NCBI GenBank assembly: GCA_000436735.1
Contig: FR887189.1
Coordinates: forward strand, 8,088 to 14,497
DNA from: Firmicutes bacterium CAG:170
Lineage (GTDB): Bacteria; Bacillota; Clostridia; Oscillospirales; Oscillospiraceae
Direction of reading: 5' to 3'
DNA: 6,410 nucleotides
The notes beneath the pieces are model-generated. The model made no database searches, was not told where the DNA came from, and saw nothing but the letters and a program-made list of their open reading frames with translations. Of the stretch, positions 1-5,991 are shown piece by piece (position 1 is the stretch's first letter; every line of letters starts with the position of its first letter). The position numbers and the translations under genes are program-made.

Positions 1-331
1 CCGCCAGCGTCCATTTTGCGCCGGGGATCGTCCGTGCGCCTGCGTAGCAGGTCTCTACGCAGCTGCCGCACGCGGTGCAGCGGCTGCGGTCGTATTCGCC
101 GGTTTCCGGGTCGATGGCGTGCTTCGGGCAGGCACGGATACACGCGCCGCATCCGATGCAGAGCGCCGGATTGTAAAGGATCCGGTCTGCCAGCTTCTGC
201 GTTTCCGGGTTCTGACACCATTTACAGCGCAGCGGACAGCCCTTAAAGAACATGACCGTGCGGATGCCGGGGCCGTCGTGGACGGAGAAACGCTGGATAT
301 CTGTGAGAATGCCGTTTATTTGTCGTTCCAT
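1..331 (-). CDS. Glycyl-radical enzyme activating protein, N-terminal part (runs off left edge)
   Basis: This radical-SAM protein would use S-adenosylmethionine and a [4Fe-4S] cluster to place the glycyl radical on a partner enzyme in the cytoplasm. I translated 110 residues from the ATG at 331. The fold signature HDGPGIRT is at residues 18-25 and the SAM-cluster motif CxxxCxxC is C32, C36, C39 (CPLRCKWC). A ferredoxin-like insert follows with two four-cysteine motifs, C58/C61/C64/C68 and C85/C88/C91/C95. That insert is known from activases of non-PFL enzymes (glycerol and diol dehydratases, choline lyase, hydroxyphenylacetate decarboxylase, isethionate lyase) and is absent from PFL activase. 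The C-terminal half, including the expected GGEP motif, lies beyond the window. The start is 9 bases after the permease stop, in the same frame and with no clear Shine-Dalgarno, so translation is probably coupled. The partner enzyme is not visible. The family call is firm; its target is unknown. Confidence 0.95.
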   Translation of the reverse strand, partial: MERQINGILTDIQRFSVHDGPGIRTVMFFKGCPLRCKWCQNPETQKLADRILYNPALCIGCGACIRACPKHAIDPETGEYDRSRCTACGSCVETCYAGARTIPGAKWTLA

Positions 332-340
332 ACGCGGCGC

Positions 341-1522
341 TTACTTGGCGGAGATTTTCTTCTGCTTGCTTGTGATGTCCAGGAAAACAGCCAGCAGCAG
401 AACGCAGCCCTTGATGAGGAACTGCCAGGTCGTTCCGAGATTCAGAAGGCTCATTCCGTTGTCAAGGCTGGCCATGATCAAGCAGCCGATGATGGCACCG
501 ATGGCTGTGCCGCTGCCGCCGAGGGTACTCGTGCCGCCGAGGATACAGCCCGTGATGGCACTGAATTCAAAGTTCGTGCCGGTGGCCGAGGAGGCGGAGC
601 CGGCGCGGCCGAGATAGATGATCGTAGCCAGAGACAGGACGAAGCCGTGCAGCAGATAGACCTTGAAGGTCTCGCGGCGGATATTGATGCCGGACAGGCG
701 GGCTGCATCGCGGTTCCCGCCGATTGCATAGATGCTGCGGCCGAAGGGCGTGCTGTTGGCCATGAAGGTTACGAGCGCGCAGACGATGATCAGCAGGACG
801 AAGGCGTTCGGTACGCCGCGGTAGCTGATGAGAATGATGCCGACGGCGACGGTCACGACGCAGATCGCGGCGATCTTGAGGATCTCTATGCCGAGCGGCA
901 GCGTCTCAAAGCCGTATTTCTTCTTGGAGCGTCTGGAGCTGATGGTCAGAAGGATCGCCACGGCGAGGAAGAGCACGATGGCGAGCACACTCGTGTCGCT
1001 GTAGGCCCAGTCCTTAAAGATGAGCTTGGGCAGGAAGGAACGGCCGAACATGGCGAACGATTCCGGGACCGGGCCGATCGATACGCCCTTGCCGACCAGC
1101 AGGTTCAGACCTTTGAAGATCATTTGGCCGGAGAGCGTGACGATAAAGGCGGGCATCTGCTGGAAGGCGATCCAGTAGCCGTTGAACGCGCCGATGAGCA
1201 GGCCGCAGAGGATCGTCAGCAGGATCGTCACACCGGTGGAGAAGCCGAGCGTTACGCTGAGCGTAGCGGCAAAGGTGGACAGGAAACCGATCACGGCACC
1301 GGCCGAAAGATCGATGCCGCCGATGACCATGACGTAGACCATGGAGCAGCCCATGAGGGCGTAGGTGCAGGTCTGAAGAATAAGATTGTTGATATTGGTA
1401 TTGGTCAGGAACATGCCCTTGGAAAACAGAGCAAAGACCGCAAAAATGATGATCATTTCTACAACGATCGCATATTTGGAAACGTCAAGCTTCAGCTTGA
1501 AGCCTTCTTTATTCTTGAGCAT
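341..1522 (-). CDS. mmsB: Sugar ABC transporter permease (MmsB/XylH type)
   Basis: This 393-residue integral membrane protein is the permease of a CUT2-class monosaccharide importer and would act as a dimer with the ATPase encoded just upstream. It has about ten hydrophobic segments. The BPD_transp_2 family motif GGIDLSAG is at residues 68-75, MPAFIVTLSG at 123-132, the cytoplasmic coupling motif GGNRDAARLSGI at 268-279, and GGTSTLGGSGT at 329-339. A basic cytoplasmic stretch (SSRRSKKKYGFE, 195-206) and the late MASLDNGMS (350-358) resemble, from memory, MmsB/GguB and XylH proteins of similar length. The ATG at 1522 is preceded 8 bases away by AGGGGGA, which lies inside the end of the ATPase gene. 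Only 5 bases separate the two genes, so translational coupling is likely. The family assignment is strong; the mms versus xyl naming and the sugar are not settled by sequence. Confidence 0.96.
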   Translation of the reverse strand: MLKNKEGFKLKLDVSKYAIVVEMIIIFAVFALFSKGMFLTNTNINNLILQTCTYALMGCSMVYVMVIGGIDLSAGAVIGFLSTFAATLSVTLGFSTGVTILLTILCGLLIGAFNGYWIAFQQMPAFIVTLSGQMIFKGLNLLVGKGVSIGPVPESFAMFGRSFLPKLIFKDWAYSDTSVLAIVLFLAVAILLTISSRRSKKKYGFETLPLGIEILKIAAICVVTVAVGIILISYRGVPNAFVLLIIVCALVTFMANSTPFGRSIYAIGGNRDAARLSGINIRRETFKVYLLHGFVLSLATIIYLGRAGSASSATGTNFEFSAITGCILGGTSTLGGSGTAIGAIIGCLIMASLDNGMSLLNLGTTWQFLIKGCVLLLAVFLDITSKQKKISAK

Positions 1523-1527
1523 TCGCG

Positions 1528-3045
1528 TTATCCCCCTATCGCACAGGAGAGGATCTTCTCCTGCGTAGCTTCCTTCCAGGACATTTCTCCCTTGATCTTG
1601 CCTTCATGCATAACATAGAGCCGGTCGCTCATACCGAGCGCCTCCGGCATTTCCGACGAGATCATGATGATACACACGCCCGCTGTCGCCAGTTCGTTCA
1701 TAAGATTGTAGATCTCATATTTTGCGCCGACATCGATGCCGCGTGTCGGCTCGTCGAGGATCAGGACCTTCGGCTTGGTCATGAGCCATTTGGCCAGAAC
1801 GACCTTCTGCTGGTTGCCGCCGGAAAGATTCTTTGCTTTCTGCATCAGGCTGTTGGTCTTGATGCGCATGCGCGCGACATAGTCGTTGCAGCGCTTGATT
1901 TCCTCATTGCCGCGGATAAAGCCGCCGCGGCCGCAGAGCTTTCGGAGGCTGGCAAGCGAGATGTTATGCTGAAGGTCTGCGTCGAGCACGAGACCGAAGC
2001 GCTTGCGGTCCTCGGTGACATAGCTGATGCCGCAGTCGATGGCCTGCTTGGGGTCCTTCGGCGCAACGCGCTTGCCGTCGAGATACAGCTCGGAGTCCGG
2101 CGTGTGGGTGTATTCGCCGAGCAGGCTCAGCGCCAGCTCAGTGCGTCCTGCGCCCATGAGGCCGATGATGCCCAGAATCTCGCCCTTGCGTGCGACCAGA
2201 TCGACGTGGTCGATCAGCATTTTGTCCGGATTGTCCGGGTTGACCACCGACCAGTTCTTCAGCTCGAGCATGACCTCGCCGGGCTGATGCTCCTTGCGCG
2301 GGAAGCGGTCGAGCAGGTCGCGGCCGACCATGTAGGAGACCATGGAATCCTCGGTCAGCTCCCTTGTCGGAAGGGTCGTGATCGTGCGACCGTCGCGCAG
2401 GACGGTCACAGTGTCCGTGACGGAGAAGATCTCGCCCAGCTTGTGGGAAATGTAGATGCAGGTGGTGCCGGAGGCCTTCAGCTCACGTAGCGTTTGCAGC
2501 AGGTTCTCCGTGTCGGCGTCCGTCAGGGACGAGGTCGGCTCGTCGAGGATCAGCAGGCGCGCATTCTTGCCGAGCGCCTTTGCGATCTCGACCAGCTGCT
2601 GCTTACCGGCGCCCATATCGATAATCTTGGTTTTCGGATCTATGTTGAGATGAACGCGCTCAAGAAGCTCTCTTGTGACGCGCATCTGCTCATTCCACTG
2701 AATAATGCCGTTTTTCAGGATCTCGTTGCCGAGAAACAGGTTTTCGCAGATATCCATCGTCTTGATCAGACCAAGCTCTTGGTTGATGATGACGATGCCT
2801 TTCTTTTCGCTGTCCTTGATGCTGGTAAAGTGCTGGACCTCACCGTTCAGGACCAACTCGCCGGTGTAGCTTCCGGCGGGATACAGACCGCTGAGGATCT
2901 TCATAAGTGTAGATTTTCCGGCGCCGTTTTCGCCGACGAGCGCGTGAATCTCCCCGCGCCGAACGCTGAAGGTCACGTCGGAAAGCGCCCTGACGCTGCC
3001 GAACTCTTTTGTGATGTTTTTCATCTGGAGAATATAATCGTCCAT
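1528..3045 (-). CDS. mmsA: Sugar ABC transporter ATPase, two nucleotide-binding domains (MmsA/XylG type)
   Basis: This 505-residue cytoplasmic protein powers the importer with two fused ATPase domains. Domain 1 has Walker A GENGAGKST (38-46), Q-loop Q89, a degenerate signature DMGAGKQQ (143-150), Walker B LLILDEPTSSL (164-174) and switch His201. Domain 2 has the usual altered Walker A, GLMGAGRTE (295-303), an intact signature LSGGNQQK (407-414) and Walker B VLILDEPTRGID (427-438). Serine replaces the switch histidine (MISSE, 461-465). This asymmetry is normal for XylG, MglA, RbsA and MmsA proteins. The frame stays open upstream to 3147, but I chose the ATG at 3045: it has AGGAGG four bases ahead, homology begins there (DDYILQMKNITKEF), and the upstream extension would cover a perfect hairpin. 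It lies between the binding protein (144-base gap) and the permease (5-base gap). The call is firm; the substrate is unknown. Confidence 0.97.
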   Translation of the reverse strand: MDDYILQMKNITKEFGSVRALSDVTFSVRRGEIHALVGENGAGKSTLMKILSGLYPAGSYTGELVLNGEVQHFTSIKDSEKKGIVIINQELGLIKTMDICENLFLGNEILKNGIIQWNEQMRVTRELLERVHLNIDPKTKIIDMGAGKQQLVEIAKALGKNARLLILDEPTSSLTDADTENLLQTLRELKASGTTCIYISHKLGEIFSVTDTVTVLRDGRTITTLPTRELTEDSMVSYMVGRDLLDRFPRKEHQPGEVMLELKNWSVVNPDNPDKMLIDHVDLVARKGEILGIIGLMGAGRTELALSLLGEYTHTPDSELYLDGKRVAPKDPKQAIDCGISYVTEDRKRFGLVLDADLQHNISLASLRKLCGRGGFIRGNEEIKRCNDYVARMRIKTNSLMQKAKNLSGGNQQKVVLAKWLMTKPKVLILDEPTRGIDVGAKYEIYNLMNELATAGVCIIMISSEMPEALGMSDRLYVMHEGKIKGEMSWKEATQEKILSCAIGG

Positions 3046-3049
3046 GCTA

Positions 3050-3055
3050 CCTCCT
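3050..3055 (-). promoter_or_regulatory. Shine-Dalgarno of the ABC ATPase gene
   Basis: The minus strand reads AGGAGG followed by TAGC and the ATG at 3045. This is the best ribosome binding site in the window. It decides the ATPase start against the open frame that continues upstream to 3147. A CCTCC stretch 15 bases further upstream (complement of 3070-3074) could pair with it. Confidence 0.9.
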
Positions 3056-3077
3056 ATTACAATGGAATCGGAGGGGA

Positions 3078-3092
3078 GACGGGCAGCCCGTC
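3078..3092 (-). promoter_or_regulatory. GC-rich hairpin in the ATPase gene leader
   Basis: The arms 3078-3083 (GACGGG) and 3087-3092 (CCCGTC) are perfectly complementary around a 3-base loop. An outer GAGG/CCTC pairing (3071-3074 with 3096-3099) could extend it across an internal loop. It sits 23 bases upstream of the ATPase ribosome binding site in the transcript. It has no following U-tract, so it is not a classic terminator. A structural or translational role is inference. Confidence 0.5.
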
Positions 3093-3117
3093 CGGCCTCT
3101 TCCTGCTCGTAAATGCT

Positions 3118-3154
3118 GCATTGTATGCAGAAGCAAGGCTCCTGCATACAATGC
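3118..3154 (-). promoter_or_regulatory. Perfect 13-bp stem-loop after the binding-protein gene
   Basis: The arms 3118-3130 (GCATTGTATGCAG) and 3142-3154 (CTGCATACAATGC) are exact inverted repeats around an 11-base loop. The stem-loop lies 35 bases beyond the binding-protein stop and before the ATPase gene. In transcript direction it is followed by AGCATTT and mixed sequence, not a long U-run, so full termination is unlikely. Such structures in binding-protein-dependent transport operons are known to protect the upstream message from 3' exonucleases, so that the binding protein is made in excess of the membrane parts. That role here is inferred from position. Partial termination remains possible. 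Confidence 0.75.
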
Positions 3155-3189
3155 GGTTTGTATTCTCGTGCTGTGCTGTGTGTTTCGGC

Positions 3190-4311
3190 TTATTCCCAAC
3201 CGGGGATCTTGGAGGCATCGCGCAGACCGGTGTCGATCAGCTTGGTCTGGATGTCTTCACGGCTCGTGATGCCTTCGGCGTAGACCGCCAGAGCGGGAAT
3301 TTTGTCCAGCTTGCCGTTGCTGTAGTAGCCGGTGATCTGATCGTTGTAGGACTCGGGCAGAACGCCGTTGTTCTCAATCAGAGCGACAGCAGACTCAAGC
3401 GCGAGGACGACCTGCTTGCGGGTGTTCTGAGCGGTGGTGCTGACGATCTTGCCCTCGAGCAGATAGCCGAGGTTGATGTAGTCGGCGTCGTTGCCGGTGA
3501 TAATGACCTTGTCCATGATGCCGGCAGCCTCACAGGCCTGCATGACGCCGCGGGAGATGCCGTCGTTGCCGCACAGGAAGACCTGGATGTCGTTGTTGTA
3601 CTGGGCAAGAGCAGCCTCGGCGTAGACCATGGCGTTATCGCTCGACCAGCTGGTGACGTACTGTTCCATAACGACGTTGATCTTGCCTGCGTCCTCGGCT
3701 TCCTGCGTGACGCTGTGCCAGCCGGTGAAGAACTCGTCGGTCTCGGGGCTGCTGGCGATATCGCCGCTGAGCATGACCCAGTTGCCCTCCGGGCAGAGAT
3801 CATAGGCGACCTTGGCGTTGGTCGCGGAGACGACGATCGGGTCGAACCAGGTCATCATGTTGACCTCGCAGTTTTCCGGCATACGGCAGTAGGCGGAAAC
3901 GTAGATGCCGGCTGCGGCTGCGGAATCGAGCGTTGCGCCGATGGTCGCAACATCGACCGGGCAGACAATGATGGCTTCGACACCCTGCGCGATCATGCTT
4001 TCGATCTGCGTGTTCTGCTTTTCAGCGTCGAGGTCAGCGACCTGAAGGATAATCTCGACGTTATCCATCTTGTCGGCCTCTTCGGTGAAGTAGTTGAAGT
4101 CATTCTGCCAGCGCTCTTCCTGGAGCGTCGGGATGCTGACGCCGATCTTGTGGACGACGGGGGCGTCGCTGGTCCCGTTTTCGGCAGGAGCTTCGGCTTC
4201 CGGGGTGTTCTGTGCGGGGGTGTTGTCGTTCTTTGCATCGGGATTCGATGCGCAGGCGGCAAGGCCAAGCACCAGGATCAGTGCAAGGGCGAGTGCGATA
4301 AGCTTTTTCAT
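3190..4311 (-). CDS. Sugar-binding lipoprotein of the ABC importer (Peripla_BP_4, ChvE/XylF-like)
   Basis: This 373-residue protein would capture the sugar outside the membrane and deliver it to the permease. It has a lysine-start signal peptide (MKK, then a hydrophobic run 4-18) and a lipobox LAAC with the lipid-anchored cysteine at 20. A low-complexity A/P/E/N/T linker (about 22-50) spaces it from the membrane. The type I binding fold follows: IGVSIPTLQEERW (56-68), GVEAIIVCPVD (110-120), CGNDGISRG (247-255), ITGNDAD (271-277) and a TRK segment (297-299) as in ChvE-like proteins. Relatives usually have AYDR where this protein has AYCR (140-143), so the ligand may differ from the common pentoses and hexoses. 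The ATG at 4311 has AAGGGAG (4319-4325) seven bases upstream. The gene sits between two perfect hairpins and is part of the operon. Confidence 0.95.
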   Translation of the reverse strand: MKKLIALALALILVLGLAACASNPDAKNDNTPAQNTPEAEAPAENGTSDAPVVHKIGVSIPTLQEERWQNDFNYFTEEADKMDNVEIILQVADLDAEKQNTQIESMIAQGVEAIIVCPVDVATIGATLDSAAAAGIYVSAYCRMPENCEVNMMTWFDPIVVSATNAKVAYDLCPEGNWVMLSGDIASSPETDEFFTGWHSVTQEAEDAGKINVVMEQYVTSWSSDNAMVYAEAALAQYNNDIQVFLCGNDGISRGVMQACEAAGIMDKVIITGNDADYINLGYLLEGKIVSTTAQNTRKQVVLALESAVALIENNGVLPESYNDQITGYYSNGKLDKIPALAVYAEGITSREDIQTKLIDTGLRDASKIPGWE

Positions 4312-4342
4312 TTCGGTTCTCCCTTCGAGTGTGTTTAATTTG

Positions 4343-4360
4343 ATAGCTGAGGACAGCTAT
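4343..4360 (-). promoter_or_regulatory. Hairpin between the isomerase-like gene and the binding-protein gene
   Basis: The arms 4343-4349 (ATAGCTG) and 4354-4360 (CAGCTAT) pair perfectly around a four-base loop. They fill much of the 51-base gap between the isomerase-like stop codon and the binding-protein start. In transcript direction the sequence after the stem is CAAATTAAAC, not a U-tract, so this is not a standard terminator. With the 13-bp stem after the binding-protein gene it brackets that cistron. It could be a processing site or a 5' stabiliser. Confidence 0.65.
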
Positions 4361-4362
4361 GC

Positions 4363-5742
4363 CTACGAATACAGACGGCAGTCGATGCCGGTCATGCCGC
4401 AGAAGAGCTGCAGCGCCTGGATGTAGTCGCCGTAGACTAGGTGGATGTGATTGGAGTCGTAGGACTGAAGGAAATCCTTCGTCAGCCCGGTACGGACCTG
4501 CGCACAGGGGAACGCATGGGGAACGGATGCACGCACCTGCTCCGGCATGGGAATGACCTCTCCGGCGACGATGCTCATGCAGTGCCTCCCGTTTTTAACG
4601 CTGAGGCGCGCGAGCGTAGCCTTGCCGGGACGGAGCGTTCCGCACAGTCCACCGCCGCCGCCGGCGCCGAAGGTGTGCCGGCACATGTGTAGGCCGCGGA
4701 GCGGCGCCGAGGTGTCGTCCGTCAGAAGCTCCGGAGGCGTGCCGCCACAATTGGCAAGCGTCAGGACGCCGGCCTGCGGATCGAGCGTGCGGATATCCAG
4801 AAGAGTCGTCGGCTTTCCGCCGGAGAGAAGATTGAGGATCCGCATCGTGATCGCGCCGTTTGCATCGGCCTCGCAGGCGTAGGGAACGGCGTCGCAGCGG
4901 CCCTCGGAGCAGACCGTCCCGTTCAGGAGCGCGTGCGCCAGACACTGCGTGACATAGCCGTCGCTGAGCTCCTTCTGGCACTTGACGCCGAGGAAGCTGC
5001 CGCCGAAGCGGTCAATGAGCTGCTTTGTGGCAAGGTAGCTTCGGATCTGCCTGCGGAACGCCGCTTCCGTAAAGACCTCGTCGAAGTCTGCGGAGCCGTC
5101 CGTCAGGAGCCATTGGAGCTGACGCTCCACCTCCGCCTCGGGGATCGCCTCGGCAAGCTCAACGATCTGCTCCTGCGGGAGCTGGCGGACGCTGACACTG
5201 AAATCCTGCCGCCAGAGCGCCTCCACCGGGTCGGCCGTGACGATGCCGAGGCTGCGTTCGCCGAAGCGAAGCATGGTGCTGCCCGCAAGCGCCTTCTTTG
5301 CATATGCGGCGCGCAGGAATTGAAGAACGGTCTCCTGCTGTGCTTCGCCGGAGCCGAATACACGGCTATGCGAGATCCCGCATTGGTCCAGACCGCCGCC
5401 CGCGCCGAGCGTTCCGACTACAGAGGAGGTCGTGCCGCGCGTGTTGCCCAGCAGGAGGACCGGCCCGCCGAAGCTCTGCGCCAGAGAAAGGCTGAGCTCA
5501 GGGTCTGCCCAGATCGGAATGTGGATGATCATTGCCTGCGCGCCGCTCTGTGCGGCCTGACGCCCGAAGTCGTCTGCGGCCTGTGGGGTGCGGATGACCT
5601 CGGAGCGGATCACGGCGCCGAGCTCATCGACGAATGCAGTGCTTTCCAGCTCCTCCTGTAAGAGACCGGCACGCTGCTGATAGTAGTCGTCACGCGAGTC
5701 GGCAACCGTCGCAAAAGCAAAGTATAAGCAATTGTTGACCAT
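4363..5742 (-). CDS. L-fucose/L-arabinose isomerase family protein, substrate unknown
   Basis: This 459-residue, presumably cytoplasmic protein belongs to the L-fucose-isomerase-like family (COG2407 type). It is much shorter than classical FucI, which is about 590 residues. The N-terminal half has alternating strand-helix character with GTTSSVVGTLGAGGGLDQCGI (103-123). The C-terminal half has family blocks GVKCQKELSDG (252-262), YACEADANGAITM (288-300), LLDIRTLD (314-321), a glycine-rich FGAGGGGGLCG (358-368) and SNHIHLVYGD (430-439). By analogy with FucI, where Glu, Asp and His bind the metal, the candidates here are E291, D316 and H432 or H434. LANCGG (329-334) has Asn where I recall relatives often having His. 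Aldose-ketose isomerisation of the imported sugar is inferred from family and operon position. The ATG at 5742 has a modest GGTGA site six bases upstream (5749-5753) and is the first gene after the promoter. Confidence 0.88.
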   Translation of the reverse strand: MVNNCLYFAFATVADSRDDYYQQRAGLLQEELESTAFVDELGAVIRSEVIRTPQAADDFGRQAAQSGAQAMIIHIPIWADPELSLSLAQSFGGPVLLLGNTRGTTSSVVGTLGAGGGLDQCGISHSRVFGSGEAQQETVLQFLRAAYAKKALAGSTMLRFGERSLGIVTADPVEALWRQDFSVSVRQLPQEQIVELAEAIPEAEVERQLQWLLTDGSADFDEVFTEAAFRRQIRSYLATKQLIDRFGGSFLGVKCQKELSDGYVTQCLAHALLNGTVCSEGRCDAVPYACEADANGAITMRILNLLSGGKPTTLLDIRTLDPQAGVLTLANCGGTPPELLTDDTSAPLRGLHMCRHTFGAGGGGGLCGTLRPGKATLARLSVKNGRHCMSIVAGEVIPMPEQVRASVPHAFPCAQVRTGLTKDFLQSYDSNHIHLVYGDYIQALQLFCGMTGIDCRLYS

Positions 5743-5784
5743 AAATTATCACCAATTTCATAAGAAGTTAACCTTGTGGTATAA

Positions 5785-5813
5785 ATTATAGTCTCTGCAA
5801 AATGGAATGTCAA
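5785..5813 (-). promoter_or_regulatory. Perfect sigma-A/sigma-70 consensus promoter
   Basis: The minus strand has TTGACA at 5813-5808 and TATAAT at 5790-5785, separated by exactly 17 bases. Both hexamers match the housekeeping consensus fully. Transcription would begin near 5778, giving a leader of about 36 bases before the isomerase-like ATG at 5742. A GTTAAC palindrome (5767-5772) lies just past the predicted start. A bulged AAAAC-CAG/CTG-GTTTT dyad (about 5819-5841) lies just upstream of the -35 box. Either could be a regulator site, but neither matches an operator I recognise. This promoter plausibly serves the whole isomerase-transporter-activase operon. Confidence 0.9.
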
Positions 5814-5920
5814 CATGAAAACCAGTGCGGCCTGCGTTTTTGTGTGTATTCCTCTATATTGTGGCAGCTTTTTTGTTGGAATTGCATGAGGAGAAACGAA
5901 AGAAATGGTGAAGTGTAAGA

Positions 5921-5959
5921 AAAAGTTGATAATTTCAATCAAACTTGTGAGCAACTTTT
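5921..5959 (-). terminator. Possible weak terminator after the right activase
   Basis: AAAAGTTG (5921-5928) and CAACTTTT (5952-5959) are perfect 8-base inverted repeats with a 23-base loop. They begin 32 bases beyond the activase stop in transcript direction. The distal arm runs into a short T-rich stretch (CAACTTTTTCTT on the minus strand). The stem is AT-rich and the loop is long, so termination would be weak. A nearby TTGATAA/TTATCAA pair (5926-5932 and 5958-5964) overlaps it and could instead mark a protein binding site. A terminator is expected here because a new promoter follows. Confidence 0.35.
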
Positions 5960-5991
5960 ATCAAAATAAATGGGAAACAGTGAGAAGAATG

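Larger units (their letters stand above)
5743..5991. other. AT-rich intergenic spacer between two transcription units
   Basis: This 249-base stretch separates the end of the right activase from the isomerase-like gene. It is much richer in A and T than the coding regions around it. It contains the consensus promoter, the short leader and a weak long-loop inverted repeat. I found no credible coding sequence in it. The open frame that crosses it on the minus strand (5610-5954) has no family resemblance and overlaps the isomerase gene out of frame. Confidence 0.8.

Noticed and set aside
119..1618. 499-codon plus-strand open frame opposite the permease and left activase
   Set aside because: It lies antisense to well-recognised genes, has a composition full of D, A, G, E and R with no family motif, and arises from the codon bias of the real strand.
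3046..3147. N-terminal extension of the ATPase to the ATG at 3147
   Set aside because: The extra 34 residues match nothing in the family and would be encoded across hairpins. The ATG at 3045 has an AGGAGG site and fits the family start.
3118..3154. Intrinsic terminator call for the 13-bp stem
   Set aside because: No U-tract follows the stem in transcript direction beyond a brief TTT, and the ATPase and permease needed by the binding protein lie downstream without a visible promoter of their own.
2494..4338. 614-codon plus-strand open frame opposite the ATPase and binding protein
   Set aside because: It crosses two genes and the hairpin-bearing intergenic gap in antisense, with no recognisable domain and no convincing ribosome site. 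Its length reflects GC-rich codon bias.
4933..5661. 242-codon plus-strand open frame opposite the isomerase-like gene
   Set aside because: It is low-complexity Ala/Glu/Arg/Leu sequence fully antisense to a conserved protein. It is a shadow.
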